A stretch of 64,000 nt of DNA from DASRLE01 sp963825315. Lineage in GTDB: Bacteria > Verrucomicrobiota > Verrucomicrobiia > Limisphaerales > Palsa-1400. The notes beneath the pieces were generated by a model, which had not been told where the DNA came from, searched no databases, and saw only the letters and a program-made list of their open reading frames with translations. Shown in pieces: positions 1 through 8,709 of this stretch; the first letter of the stretch is position 1; every line of letters begins with the position of its first letter. The DNA is taken from contig CAWGST010000002.1 in NCBI GenBank assembly GCA_963825315.1, positions 434,001 to 498,000 of the forward strand, read 5' to 3'. The position numbers were made by a program, and so were the translations under genes.

Positions 1-665
1 CCGGGGGATGGGGCGTCGCCGAGTTTCTGTCTCCAAAATGCGGCGCGGACGGCGGGGTCAGGAAACACCCGGGCGGCCTGGCGCTCGAACGCTTCACAGA
101 GATGGCGCTCGGTGGCATTGCCTTGGGGCGTTATCGAAGCCACGTCCTTCTCGTAATCGAGTTCGACCGGTTGCATGTGCCTGTTCACGCGAGCCAGCAG
201 ATCGCGGGTGCGTTGGGCTGCGGCCGCGCGCATCTCCGCCAGAAATGGATGCGGCGCGGCACTGGTGAAGCCCACGCCCATGTGATAGGCGATGCCCGGT
301 TCTCCGGGGGAATTGATGACGCGGGTGGCAAACTCGGGGACAAAGGCGCGCGATTCCAGGCTGACGCAGGTTTTCAGGCCGAGGAGACGCCCGGCTTCCA
401 GAAATTCTTCCAGCCCGTCCAGCACATCGAAGTCAACAATTCCCGCCACCGCCAACCCTGCTTTGCGCGCCAGCCACGCATATTTCGAGGGTGAATAGCC
501 ATAGGCGTTGTAGGAAAAGAAAGTGTGCGCGTGGAGATTCACGCCGGTTCCCGGCTCCGGCAGTGTCATCAGCCCGTCCCCGACCTGCCGCCAGAGAGTT
601 GCCAGCGCGCGATGGCGCTCCGCGGAATCAAAACTATCCAGTTGTCGCTCCAGTAATTCGGTCAT
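1..665 (-). CDS. PHP-domain metal-dependent hydrolase, partial (3' end beyond window)
   Basis: An open frame of 221 codons starts at an ATG at 665 and runs off the left edge, so the C-terminus is missing. About 42 residues in, it reads NLHAHTFFSYNAYGYSPS, the HxH metal-binding opening of PHP (polymerase and histidinol phosphatase) domains, followed by a typical IVDFDVLDGLEEFLEAG strand-helix where the usual DH is DF. PHP proteins use two or three metal ions to hydrolyse phosphate esters; the substrate here cannot be told. It is divergent from the permease gene at 935, with about 270 bases between them. The family call is firm; which subgroup (histidinol-phosphatase-like or stand-alone PHP phosphoesterase) is open. 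Confidence 0.85.
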   Translation of the reverse strand, partial: MTELLERQLDSFDSAERHRALATLWRQVGDGLMTLPEPGTGVNLHAHTFFSYNAYGYSPSKYAWLARKAGLAVAGIVDFDVLDGLEEFLEAGRLLGLKTCVSLESRAFVPEFATRVINSPGEPGIAYHMGVGFTSAAPHPFLAEMRAAAAQRTRDLLARVNRHMQPVELDYEKDVASITPQGNATERHLCEAFERQAARVFPDPAVRAAFWRQKLGDAPSP

Positions 666-934
666 TGGCAAAGCTTCTCAAACAAGATGAGGGCGGCAGT
701 TTAGCGCGGAATAGGTTGAGATCAATCCAGAAGTCGAAAAAGCCATGGATGATGTCATTGCTTTAATGGCTGATTGAAGCCAAAATCCGAGAGATAATTT
801 AATGAGATTTTAGAATTAAGAATCTGATCCAAATGACTTGCTGCATCGCAAAATTGCCGGCTGCACAAAAGAGATCGGGATTGGGAAGGGCGGTTTGAAC
901 TTGTCAATAATCAATCGTCCGTCATAAATGTTTT

Positions 935-2047
935 GTGCGTTTGCTGGATCGCTATATACTGCGCGAGTTGCTGGCGCCGCTGGCATATTGTCTGGGCGGC
1001 TTCCTGATCTTCTACGTCGCTTTTGATTTGATCTTCGAGATCAACCGTTTCCAGGAAGGACATCTGCTCTTCCTCGACGTGGTCGAGTATTACGTTGTCA
1101 CGCTGCCGGAAATTCTGGCGGACCAGGTCATTCCCGTCTCGCTGCTGCTGGCCTGCCTTTACGCGCTGACCAATCACAGCCGTCACAACGAATTAACCGC
1201 CATGCGCGCGGCGGGCGTCAGTTTCTGGCGATTGTCCCTGCCCTATTTGGGCGTGGGGGTGGTTTGCGGCGCGGCCATTTTGGCCCTCAACGAGCTGTGG
1301 GTGCCGCGGGCCGCGGACAAGTCCAAGGACATCCTGGAACGGCGCAAGAACCCCGGCCAGGACCGCAACTGGACCGGAAGATTGGACTTCCACAACGACG
1401 CCGACCGGCGGCATTGGAACATGGCCCATTTCAATCGATCCACTTCTGAAATGACCGGACCCACCGTCACCTGGGAATCGCCCGACGGCTCGAGCCACGC
1501 AATTTTCGCCAGGAGCGGCGTCTATACCAACGATCAATGGCGCTTTTTCAACGTCGAAAGATGGGACCGGGCGGCGGGCGATGACATTCCCCAACAAACC
1601 ACCAACCGCTTTCTTGACATCCCCTTTTCCGAAACCCCGGCCTCGATTAGAACCGAAATCAAGGTCAGCGCTCTCACTCCGACCGAGGCCGCGAAAGGCC
1701 CGCAGCTCTCCATCCGCGAACTTCTCCTCTACCTGCGCTGGCATCCGCACCTGGATCGGGAGAAGCGATGGCCGTCCCTCATGACGCAACTGCAAGGCCG
1801 CATCGCCGCGCCGTTCACCTGCCTGGCGGTGGTGCTGATCGCGCTGCCCTTTGGCGCGCGCAGCGGCCGGCACAACGTTTTCGTTGGCGTGGCCGGGAGC
1901 ATTTTCATTTGCTTCGCCTACTTCATCCTGCAGCGCGTCTCCTTCGGCCTGGGCGTCGCCGGCTACCTCCCGCCGGTGGCGGCGGCATGGCTGCCCAACA
2001 TCCTTTTCGGCGGCGCCGGCATCGCCCTCATGTGCCGGGTGAGGTAG
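935..2047 (+). CDS. LptF/LptG family permease (LPS export)
   Basis: A 370-residue inner-membrane protein of the YjgP/YjgQ family. It starts with RLLDRYILRELLAPLAYCLGG, the conserved N-terminal amphipathic stretch and first membrane helix. Further helices lie near residues 60-80 and 100-125, a periplasmic beta-jellyroll spans roughly 140-270, and three helices close the C-terminus. In the family, LptF and LptG form the membrane channel of the LptB2FG ABC transporter that extracts lipopolysaccharide and passes it to the Lpt bridge. Only one copy is present here and no lptB is nearby, so F and G cannot be separated. The best start is GTG at 935; an ATG at 928 is in another frame. The methyltransferase gene follows 22 bases downstream, probably co-transcribed. 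Confidence 0.87.
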   Translation: MRLLDRYILRELLAPLAYCLGGFLIFYVAFDLIFEINRFQEGHLLFLDVVEYYVVTLPEILADQVIPVSLLLACLYALTNHSRHNELTAMRAAGVSFWRLSLPYLGVGVVCGAAILALNELWVPRAADKSKDILERRKNPGQDRNWTGRLDFHNDADRRHWNMAHFNRSTSEMTGPTVTWESPDGSSHAIFARSGVYTNDQWRFFNVERWDRAAGDDIPQQTTNRFLDIPFSETPASIRTEIKVSALTPTEAAKGPQLSIRELLLYLRWHPHLDREKRWPSLMTQLQGRIAAPFTCLAVVLIALPFGARSGRHNVFVGVAGSIFICFAYFILQRVSFGLGVAGYLPPVAAAWLPNILFGGAGIALMCRVR

Positions 2048-2069
2048 ATTCGCCTCCGGCGGCAATAAT

Positions 2070-2969
2070 ATGCTTGACGAAAATTACCGGCTCGTCCAAC
2101 TGGCCAACGGCGCTTTCAGCATTCACTCGAAAGCGGAAGGCGAAACCTTTCACCCCGTCGTCGGCCCCGTCGCCGAAGCCCAGGCGCTCTACGTCACTCA
2201 GCTCAGGCTGCGCGAACGGGTGCGGTCGCAGGCCGGCGAATTTGTCATTTGGGACGTTGGTTTGGGCGCGGCGGCCAACGTTCTCACCGCCTTGCGCGCC
2301 ACCCGCAACCTGTCTTGTTCCCTGCATGTCATCAGCTTTGACCGCACCATCGCGCCGCTGCAATTTGCCCTGCGGCACTCGGCGGATTTGGGTTATCTGG
2401 CGCAATATGAAAGCGCCGTCCTGGAGCTGCTGCAAACAGGCCGCGCCGATTTCAAGCACGGCCAACAATCGGTGCGATGGCGGCTGCGCCTGGGCGATTT
2501 TCCCCAATTCCTGCGCCGGCCGGGCCCGACGCCCGCGCCGCGCGCAATTATGTTTGACGCCTTTTCGCCCGCCAAAAATCCCGCGATGTGGACCGCGCCG
2601 CTCTTCTCCGATTTGTTCCATGCCCTTGATCCCAACCGCCCGTGCGCGATGCCGACCTATTCCCGGAGCACGATGTTGCGCGTGACCCTGCTGCTGGCCG
2701 GTTTCTATGTTGGCATTGGCCGCGCCACCGGGGAAAAGGAAGAAACCACCATCGCCGCCAATACGCTGGATTTAATTGATGAACCTTTGCCGGCCGCCTG
2801 GCTCCGGCGGGCGCGCAACTCCAAAAGCGCCGAACCGCTCTGGGAACCGGTCTATCGGCAGGCCCGTCTCTCCCCGGAAACATGGGAAAAGTTGCGCCGC
2901 CATCCGCAGTGGATTACCGGTCGCCAGCCAGACGGCGATGCCCTTCCAAAAGGCGCTCAGCAAAAATGA
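2070..2969 (+). CDS. MnmC-like SAM-dependent methyltransferase (DUF752 family)
   Basis: A 299-residue protein with a Rossmann-type methyltransferase core. The SAM-binding loop reads IWDVGLGAAANVLTAL near residues 58-73. The hallmark DAFSPAKNPAMW near 166-177 matches the conserved block of the methyltransferase domain of MnmC, which finishes 5-methylaminomethyl-2-thiouridine at the tRNA wobble base. The C-terminal FAD oxidase domain of MnmC is absent, as in stand-alone DUF752 proteins. The substrate is therefore inferred only. It follows the permease gene by 22 bases. Its last 56 bases overlap the convergent ParE toxin gene. Confidence 0.8.
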   Translation: MLDENYRLVQLANGAFSIHSKAEGETFHPVVGPVAEAQALYVTQLRLRERVRSQAGEFVIWDVGLGAAANVLTALRATRNLSCSLHVISFDRTIAPLQFALRHSADLGYLAQYESAVLELLQTGRADFKHGQQSVRWRLRLGDFPQFLRRPGPTPAPRAIMFDAFSPAKNPAMWTAPLFSDLFHALDPNRPCAMPTYSRSTMLRVTLLLAGFYVGIGRATGEKEETTIAANTLDLIDEPLPAAWLRRARNSKSAEPLWEPVYRQARLSPETWEKLRRHPQWITGRQPDGDALPKGAQQK

Positions 2970-3240
2970 TCGTTCCTTCAACACGGTAGAAAATCAGGAA
3001 CCGGTTGAAGGGCTTCTCCAAACGCCAAGAGCGGACGCCGGGAAGATCTGAAAACGTGACGAAACGAACACGGCCCGCTTGTGGGTTCCTAATCAGGGCA
3101 TCCAATGTTCGAATAACAGCTCCGGCAAAGCGATCAGCCAATTCGAGGGCGGGAATCGGGTCCAAGCCCGTTTCCAGGAGATACCAGCGAAGCTGCTGTT
3201 CCAAATCAGTGTCAAACTCCTCTGAACGCCGGACAATCAT
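2914..3240 (-). CDS. parE: ParE/RelE-family toxin
   Basis: A 108-residue protein with the ParE/RelE fold signature: an N-terminal helix pair (EEFDTDLEQQLRWYLLE), then GRVRFVTFSDLPGVRSWRLEKPFNRFLIFYRV and the closing IIFAERLLEGHR strand-loop. ParE toxins poison DNA gyrase, whereas RelE toxins cut mRNA on the ribosome. The pairing with a ParD-like partner favours ParE, but the target is inferred. Its ATG overlaps the stop of the antitoxin gene (ATGA at 3237-3240), the usual translational coupling. Its 3' end overlaps the convergent methyltransferase gene by 56 bases. Confidence 0.82.
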   Translation of the reverse strand: MIVRRSEEFDTDLEQQLRWYLLETGLDPIPALELADRFAGAVIRTLDALIRNPQAGRVRFVTFSDLPGVRSWRLEKPFNRFLIFYRVEGTIIFAERLLEGHRRLAGDR

Positions 3241-3494
3241 TTTCCCAAACGAAACCGCACCCTGGCAAGGATTTTCTGAATATCGCCGTTCTTGTGCGTC
3301 GTATGGCGACTGTCCATCCCCTGGCGGACTAGTGCGGCCAATTCCGGGGTATCCTGCTCCAGATCAATTTCTGGGCGCGCGCAAAAAGCCTGGCGCAGAG
3401 CGTCACGGACGACCTCGCTCGCGTTATTGTAAAGGCCGCTTTTGACCTTTTTCTCCACCACTCGCTCCAACTCTTTCGTCAGCGAAACATTCAT
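3237..3494 (-). CDS. parD: ParD-family antitoxin
   Basis: An 85-residue protein when started at the ATG at 3494 (MNVSLTKELERVVEKKV), which matches the start of ParD antitoxins; an in-frame start at 3530 would add a non-conserved leader. The N-terminus is a ribbon-helix-helix (NVSLTKELE, then GLYNNASEVVRDALRQ), which binds the operator as a dimer. The C-terminal part is the toxin-binding tail. It overlaps parE by four bases. The 42 bases between its start and the yraN stop are the likely site of its own promoter and operator. Confidence 0.84.
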   Translation of the reverse strand: MNVSLTKELERVVEKKVKSGLYNNASEVVRDALRQAFCARPEIDLEQDTPELAALVRQGMDSRHTTHKNGDIQKILARVRFRLGK

Positions 3495-3536
3495 ATATGC
3501 CAAAGTATCGCAGAATTTGAAAAATGGCAAAGTTTG

Positions 3537-3992
3537 TTATCCATATCGATACGGCGCGGACAGGGTGAAGGTGTCGGGCAGGTGGCGGATCTCGGCCACG
3601 GCGCCGCCTTGCAACAGGACCTCCACAACGTCAAATCGAATTTTTATCGGCGGGTCTTTCAGCAGGCGCAAATAATCAAAGGCGCACTTCGTCAATAACC
3701 GGCGTTTGCGCGCGTTGACCGCCGCCGCAGGGCGCGTCCAGTTTCCCGCCAGGCGGGTTTTGACCTCGACAAACACCAGGCAGTCGTCCTCCCGGAAAAC
3801 CAGGTCGATCTCTCCCCGGGCCGAACGGAAATTCGCCGTCAGATATTTCAGGCCCTGCTTTTGCAGATGCTTCTTCGCCGCCCGTTCGCCCAACTGGCCG
3901 TGGCGCTGGGCGAGCGGCAAGTCTTTTTTGTCGCCCCACCATTTGAATTGTTCGAACAAACGCATCGAGCCAGTTGCCGGACGATTCTTCAA
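3537..3992 (-). CDS. yraN: YraN family (UPF0102) putative nuclease
   Basis: A 151-residue protein of the YraN/UPF0102 family. The core RSARGEIDLVFREDDCLVFVEVKTR carries the D...ExK arrangement of restriction-endonuclease-like nucleases, preceded by the conserved QRHGQLGERAAKKHLQKQG helix. The biological role of YraN is poorly known; related proteins have been tied to DNA processing. It overlaps the end of rnhB by four bases (ATGA at 3989-3992). The rnhB-yraN pairing is very common in bacteria and supports both calls. Confidence 0.88.
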   Translation of the reverse strand: MKNRPATGSMRLFEQFKWWGDKKDLPLAQRHGQLGERAAKKHLQKQGLKYLTANFRSARGEIDLVFREDDCLVFVEVKTRLAGNWTRPAAAVNARKRRLLTKCAFDYLRLLKDPPIKIRFDVVEVLLQGGAVAEIRHLPDTFTLSAPYRYG

Positions 3993-4651
3993 TCAAACAA
4001 ATCCGCCTGCGCCGGGCGAAAGGGCGCAAAGGATTGCCGATGGATCGGGCAAGGGCCTCGCGCCTTGATCGCGGCCACATGTTCGGGCGTCCCGTAACCT
4101 TTATGATCGGCGAAACCATAGCCGGGATATTGCCCGTCCAGTTGAATCATCAACCGGTCGCGGCTGACCTTGGCCAGGATGCTGGCGGCGGCGATGGAAT
4201 AACTCAAGGCATCGCCCGAGACGATCGCCGTCTGCGGCCATGGCATTGATTTCACCAGCAAACCATCGACCAGCACATGCTGCGGGGCGGGATTTAATTG
4301 GGCCAGGGCCAGGTTCATGGCGCGATGGGTGGCTTGCAGAATGTTGATCTGATCAATCATTTGCTCCGGCACCTGCGCGATGGCAAATCGGATTTCCGGG
4401 CGCGAAGTCAGTTCCGCGAACAAACTCTCCCGCAGTTCCGGGCTGAACTGTTTGGAATCGTTCACCTTTTTCAACGGTTTGGGCAATCCCTCCAGAATCC
4501 ATTCCGCCGGAAAAATGACGGCGGCGGCAAAGACCGGTCCGGCCAGCGGTCCCCGTCCGGCTTCATCAACTCCGGCGATCCGGGTCATGCCCTGCTCCAC
4601 CAGTGCGATCTCGAAACGAAAGCGTCCGGGCCTTGAAATTCTTGCCGCCAT
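3989..4651 (-). CDS. rnhB: Ribonuclease HII
   Basis: RNase HII removes ribonucleotides embedded in DNA and the RNA of RNA-DNA hybrids. The catalytic opening IAGVDEAGRGPLAGPV gives the first two acidic residues. A later DGLL and YSIAAASILAKVSRDRLM supply the remaining acidic residues and the conserved helix, and GYGTPEHVAAI closes the family pattern. From the ATG at 4651 the protein is 220 residues, normal for the family; a TTG at 4657 would add two residues. The gene overlaps yraN by four bases and is divergent from the SDR gene 47 bases away. Confidence 0.94.
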   Translation of the reverse strand: MAARISRPGRFRFEIALVEQGMTRIAGVDEAGRGPLAGPVFAAAVIFPAEWILEGLPKPLKKVNDSKQFSPELRESLFAELTSRPEIRFAIAQVPEQMIDQINILQATHRAMNLALAQLNPAPQHVLVDGLLVKSMPWPQTAIVSGDALSYSIAAASILAKVSRDRLMIQLDGQYPGYGFADHKGYGTPEHVAAIKARGPCPIHRQSFAPFRPAQADLFD

Positions 4652-4664
4652 TGACAAACAACAG

Positions 4665-4698
4665 TAAAGGCTGAAGGCTGAAGGCTAAAGGCTAAAGT
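4665..4698 (+). repeat. 7-bp tandem repeat spanning the SDR ribosome-binding region
   Basis: Five consecutive heptamers, TAAAGGC, TGAAGGC, TGAAGGC, TAAAGGC and TAAAGT(A), abut the ATG at 4699. The AAAGG/GAAGG inside each unit is the only purine-rich Shine-Dalgarno-like stretch before the gene, so the repeat itself supplies the ribosome-binding site. Confidence 0.8.
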
Positions 4699-5481
4699 AT
4701 GGCTTTCTCACTGGCTGGCAAATCGATCTTGATTACGGGGGCTTCGAGCGGATTTGGCGCGGCGGCGGCGCGCGCGTTTGGCGCGCAGCATTGCAAATTG
4801 CTCTTGGGCGCGCGGCGCATGGACCGCTTGGAAGAGGTCGCGGCTGAAGCCCGCAAGACCGGCGCGGGCGAGGCCCACATTCACGCGCTGGACGTGACCA
4901 AAACCGCCAGCGTCGAGGAATTCGTCAAGTGGGCGCGCGCCAAAACGAATAGTGTTGACGTCCTGATCAACAACGCGGGCGGAGCGCATGGCCTCGACCC
5001 GGTGGCCGCGGGACGGGATGAAGATTGGGAAGCCACGCTGCAAACCAACGTGCTCGGCGTCTTGCGCATGGTGCGGGCCGTGCTGCCGTTGATGCCGAAA
5101 GACGCGGGCAGTTCGATTTTGAACATCGGTTCGGTGGCGGGCCGTTTCGCCTACGAAGGCGGCGCGGCTTATTGCGCGGCCAAAGCCGGCGAATTAAAAA
5201 TCACCCAGGTCTTGCGCCTGGAACTGAACGGGACGGGCATCCGCATCGGTTCGGTCGATCCCGGCATGGCCAGGACTGAATTTTCCACCGTGCGTTTCAA
5301 AGGCGACACCGCGAAGGCGGACAAAGTCTATGAAGGCGTGCGCCCGCTCATGCCCGAGGACGTTGCCGAAACATTGGTATGGATAGCCAGCCGCCCGCCG
5401 CATGTGAACATTGATGAGATGGTCATCAAATCCATCGATCAGGCGGCCACGTTCAAAATCTTTCGCCGACCGGTAGGGTGA
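4699..5481 (+). CDS. Short-chain dehydrogenase/reductase (SDR, YdfG-like)
   Basis: A 260-residue classical SDR. The cofactor loop is ITGASSGFG near residues 13-21. The ARR(M)D after the second strand suggests NADP preference, and the fold continues with VDVLINNAGG and the catalytic set N, S (NIGSVAG), Y and K (YCAAK). The closest general type is the YdfG/L-allo-threonine or serine 3-dehydrogenase group, which oxidises beta-hydroxy acids, but the substrate is inferred. The end VDPGMARTEFSTVRFKGD is also typical of that group. The start ATG at 4699 is preceded by the heptamer repeat that acts as its ribosome-binding region. It stands alone between rnhB (divergent) and the ankyrin gene (convergent). 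Confidence 0.88.
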   Translation: MAFSLAGKSILITGASSGFGAAAARAFGAQHCKLLLGARRMDRLEEVAAEARKTGAGEAHIHALDVTKTASVEEFVKWARAKTNSVDVLINNAGGAHGLDPVAAGRDEDWEATLQTNVLGVLRMVRAVLPLMPKDAGSSILNIGSVAGRFAYEGGAAYCAAKAGELKITQVLRLELNGTGIRIGSVDPGMARTEFSTVRFKGDTAKADKVYEGVRPLMPEDVAETLVWIASRPPHVNIDEMVIKSIDQAATFKIFRRPVG

Positions 5482-5538
5482 GACGTCGAACCCCATCTCG
5501 ATCGGGTTACGGCTCGACAGAGTATCGCCCTGCCGATT

Positions 5539-7961
5539 TTATTTTTGCTCGCGTTCCGGAATTTCAACAACGTCTCCATCCTGCAACGGGACATTGGGAG
5601 GGGGCTGAGTCTCCAGGTTAAATTCCATGACCATCGGCTGCCCACCGGCTTCCGATTCGCGCCGGGTTATTTTCACGCGGCTGAGATCGGACGATATCAG
5701 AAGAAGGTTGGCCTGATGCACCACCTGATTGAGGTCGTAGCTATACAAGACGCTTTCGCCATTCAATGTGCGGCCGGCGAGGGCGAGATTCCACTGAGGT
5801 CATGCTGAAACCATGTGTCCCCATTCGGCCCATTCGCGGTATAAGAAGACCACCTTACAATTGACGGCAGCAAGGCGAACTGCGTCGTTTGTCCCTTGAC
5901 GACCACTTTCACTTTTCGCAACAAACATTTTCCAAGCGTGTCTCGTTCGGATTGGGATAGACCGTGCCAACCCTCACTGACATTGTGATCCAGTTGAGGA
6001 ATCAGAACTATATCTCCCCACTCCAGCCAAAGATTCTTCGAGCAATCTCCCGACTTCAGGATTTCGTTTAAATCGATGGCGATGTCCTCTTTGCTCCCGT
6101 CAGCCTTTAGCCGGTTGATCGTCACATGGGCAAAGTCGGGAAAGGCTATGGCTGAAGACCCCATGCCAAAGCGTGGCGGAATGCCGAGGTGACGTCCGGG
6201 CTGACCACCATAAGTGCTCGCAATCAATTCGAGCAGAGTGTATCGATTGACCGAATTCGGGCCCTTGGAAAAAACTTTGTGCCCAATCGATCCCGTCCCT
6301 TTCTGCGTTATAAAAATCGCCCCGCGTCGCTGGTAATCCTCGTTGGCTCCGGCTTCGATCAACATCTGTTTAATTTTCTTCCCGTCGTCTCCCAGGCGTG
6401 AAGCGTAAGCCAGCGGCGGGTCGCCTTGTTTGTCCGGCGCATTGACATCGGCGCGATGCAAAATCAATTCCCCGATGATGTTGGTGTTCTTGTGCATTAT
6501 GGCGTAATCCAGCGGAGTCTCGCCAGTGTCGTCCGTCATATTTGGATTCGCCGAATGCTGGAGAAGAAGTGTGGCAACTGGTGCGTTCCAACCGGAAATT
6601 GCGGCGATTAGAGGCGTGACTGTCCTTGTCACAAGTGAATTTTGATCCATCGACACGCTCCTCGTCCAAGTTGCTTCCGCACCTGCCCCACTGTCAAGAA
6701 GCGCTTTAACAATTGCGATATTGATGTCATGCTTCCCCGCAGCCGAGAGTAATGGGGTCTCACCGGATTCGGATTTGACATTGACGCTGGCTTTGTTGGA
6801 GAGGAGGAACTGAACCATTTCGACACGATTCATCTGAATGGCCCTGAAGAGCGCTGTTTCTCCGCCTTTTCCGGGAGCATTGACATCAGCCTTGTGCGCC
6901 AGCAGGACTTCCGCCAAGGTCGTGTAGCCTTTGCCGGCGGCAACGTGCAATGGCTGGTTTCCATCATGGTCCCGGACATCGACATCGGCCCCATGCGCCA
7001 GCAGGGTTTCTGCGACTGCCTTATATCCATGATCAGCGGTGTAATGCAGAGGGGTATAGCCGTTGACGCCGTTCTGCGCACTTACGTTCGCGCCCTTGGA
7101 AAGTAAAAAATCGACCATTGCCTTGTTGCCCGCCCTCGCCGCGGCATTAAGAGAGGTCATCAACGGCGTGGGTTCCGGATTGATGGGCGCTCCATTGTCC
7201 AGAAGCAACTTGGTCGCGCCCAGCCATCCTGAGGCCGCCGCTTCGTTCAACGTCGTCTCAAAACCATTTTCCGTCGGCGCATTAATCAAGTCCGGGCTGT
7301 TCTGGAGCATCTGCTTGATACGCACGATTTCCCGGGCTTCTTCGTCGGTGGCGGCTATGGAGGGCGAAACTGCCTGGTCCCCTTCCAACGCCGCCAATTG
7401 CCGTTGGAGGTCGAGCAGTTTCTGCTGCGTTGACAATGTCGCCTCCGGCGCCAGGAGCCCTGTCTTGACCCGCGTTTCTTGTAAATGCAATTCCTGTTCA
7501 ACCACTTTGATTTCCTCCTCCAGCAGTTGCTTTTGCTTCTGACGCACCGCATCGGCGTTTGCATCAGCCGGATTTCTTGTAGAGATGGCAATCAATCGAT
7601 CGACGGTATGCGCCGGAGTGGCGACGCCCATGCCCGTCAGATTCTGCCGGCTCAACGTCGCCAGCGTGGTTTGATCGGAAAAATCGCGGAGTATGCGCTG
7701 GTATTGCGCGGCGGCTTCGTTGGTCTTGCCCTGCATTCGATAACATTCGCCCAATCCGAAAGACCGCCGTGGCCGCAAGCTGCCGGTCTTTGTCAAACTG
7801 CGCGGCCAGCGACTGGTAACTGGCGATGGCTGCGTCCAGATTGCGTTTGGCCTGCTCCTCGAACAACCCCTGTTGCAGGAGCGCGGTGAGGTCGTTGGTC
7901 TGCGCCTGCGCCAGCCGCCGCCGCCAGGACGAAAATTCACCATGAATAATTTCGTTTTCAT
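5539..7961 (-). CDS. Secreted TPR-ankyrin-SLBB protein, reading frame broken by indels
   Basis: The main frame (5763-7961) holds a coiled-coil segment, about nine ankyrin repeats (for example GYTPLHYTADHGYKAVAETL) and a C-terminal region with GDIVLIPQ and TLLELIASTYGG that resembles SLBB beta-grasp domains of polysaccharide export proteins. Two frame changes are clear. Near 7755-7763, TPR-like sequence in one frame (AAQFDKDRQLAATAVFR) continues as LGECYRMQGK in the main frame. Near 5775-5800 the last about 80 residues (LAGRTLNGESVLYSYDL to LQDGDVVEIPE) continue in another frame and have no ATG of their own. The start MKTKLFMVN at 7961 looks like the beginning of a signal peptide, but its hydrophobic part (VLAAAAG) is again in another frame. 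Either a decaying gene or assembly indels. Confidence 0.68.
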
Positions 7962-8025
7962 AGATTGAATGATGTCAGCCTGCCACATCTTCGCGGTCCA
8001 ATTGTCATGCTTATGTAAAATCGTT

Positions 8026-8709
8026 CTACAACTCCAGTTGGTAGCCCACGCCATGCACGGTCTTGAGCCAGCGCGGCGCGTCGGGATTTTTCTCCAGCTT
8101 GGCCCGCAGGCTGGCGATGTGATTGTCCACCGTGCGCGTCGTGGGGAACGCCGTGTAGCCCCAGACCGCGTCCAGAAACTTTTCCCGCGTGACGGGTTCG
8201 CCCTCCGCCTCGGCCATCAGCCGCAGCATGGCGAATTCCTTCGCCGTGAGATGGACCCGTTTCTTCCCGCGCATGGCCGTCTGCCGGGCCAGGTCAATTT
8301 CCAAATCGCCCAATTTCAATTTCAACGGCCGCCGGGTTTTTCGTTCCACGCGTCGCAACAGGGCGCGCACGCGGGCGAGAAGTTCCTCGGTGCTGAACGG
8401 TTTGACGAGATAATCGTCCGCGCCGGCATCCAGGCCGGTGACACGATCTTCAATCTGGCCTTTGGCGGTGAGCATGAGCACCGGCACGACGTTGGCGAGG
8501 CGGCGCAACTCGGCGCACAATGCGAAGCCATCGAGCTTGGGCATCATCACATCAAGCAGGATGAGGTCGGGTTTTTCAGCGAGCGCGCGTTCCAGGCCGC
8601 TCTCGCCATCGGAAGCGGTAAGTGCGCGGTAGCCTTCCGCCGCAAGCAAGTCGGCCAGCGCCGTGCGCATGGGCGCTTCGTCTTCGATGATTAAAATCCG
8701 CTCATTCAT
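8026..8709 (-). CDS. OmpR/PhoB-family response regulator
   Basis: A 227-residue two-component regulator. The receiver domain (about 1-120) shows the acidic pair IIEDEA, the phospho-acceptor aspartate in LILLDVMMPKLDG, LMLTAK and the conserved lysine in DDYLVKPFS. The C-terminal winged helix (about 130-227) ends with RTVDNHIASLRAKLE and TVHGVGYQLEL, the OmpR-type DNA-binding signature. Its start overlaps the end of the sensor kinase gene by eight bases, so the kinase is translated first and the two are coupled. The partner kinase and large sensor domain suggest an envelope stimulus; the regulon is unknown. Confidence 0.93.
   Translation of the reverse strand: MNERILIIEDEAPMRTALADLLAAEGYRALTASDGESGLERALAEKPDLILLDVMMPKLDGFALCAELRRLANVVPVLMLTAKGQIEDRVTGLDAGADDYLVKPFSTEELLARVRALLRRVERKTRRPLKLKLGDLEIDLARQTAMRGKKRVHLTAKEFAMLRLMAEAEGEPVTREKFLDAVWGYTAFPTTRTVDNHIASLRAKLEKNPDAPRWLKTVHGVGYQLEL

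Noticed and set aside
1193..2065. Long open frame on the minus strand opposite the LptF/G permease
   Set aside because: Low-complexity, His/Gly/Arg-rich translation with no motif; a GC-rich shadow of the permease gene.
5539..5766. Separate 75-residue gene after the ankyrin gene
   Set aside because: It has only a TTG start inside the preceding frame, and the upstream continuation LAGRTLNGES reads as the missing end of the same protein.
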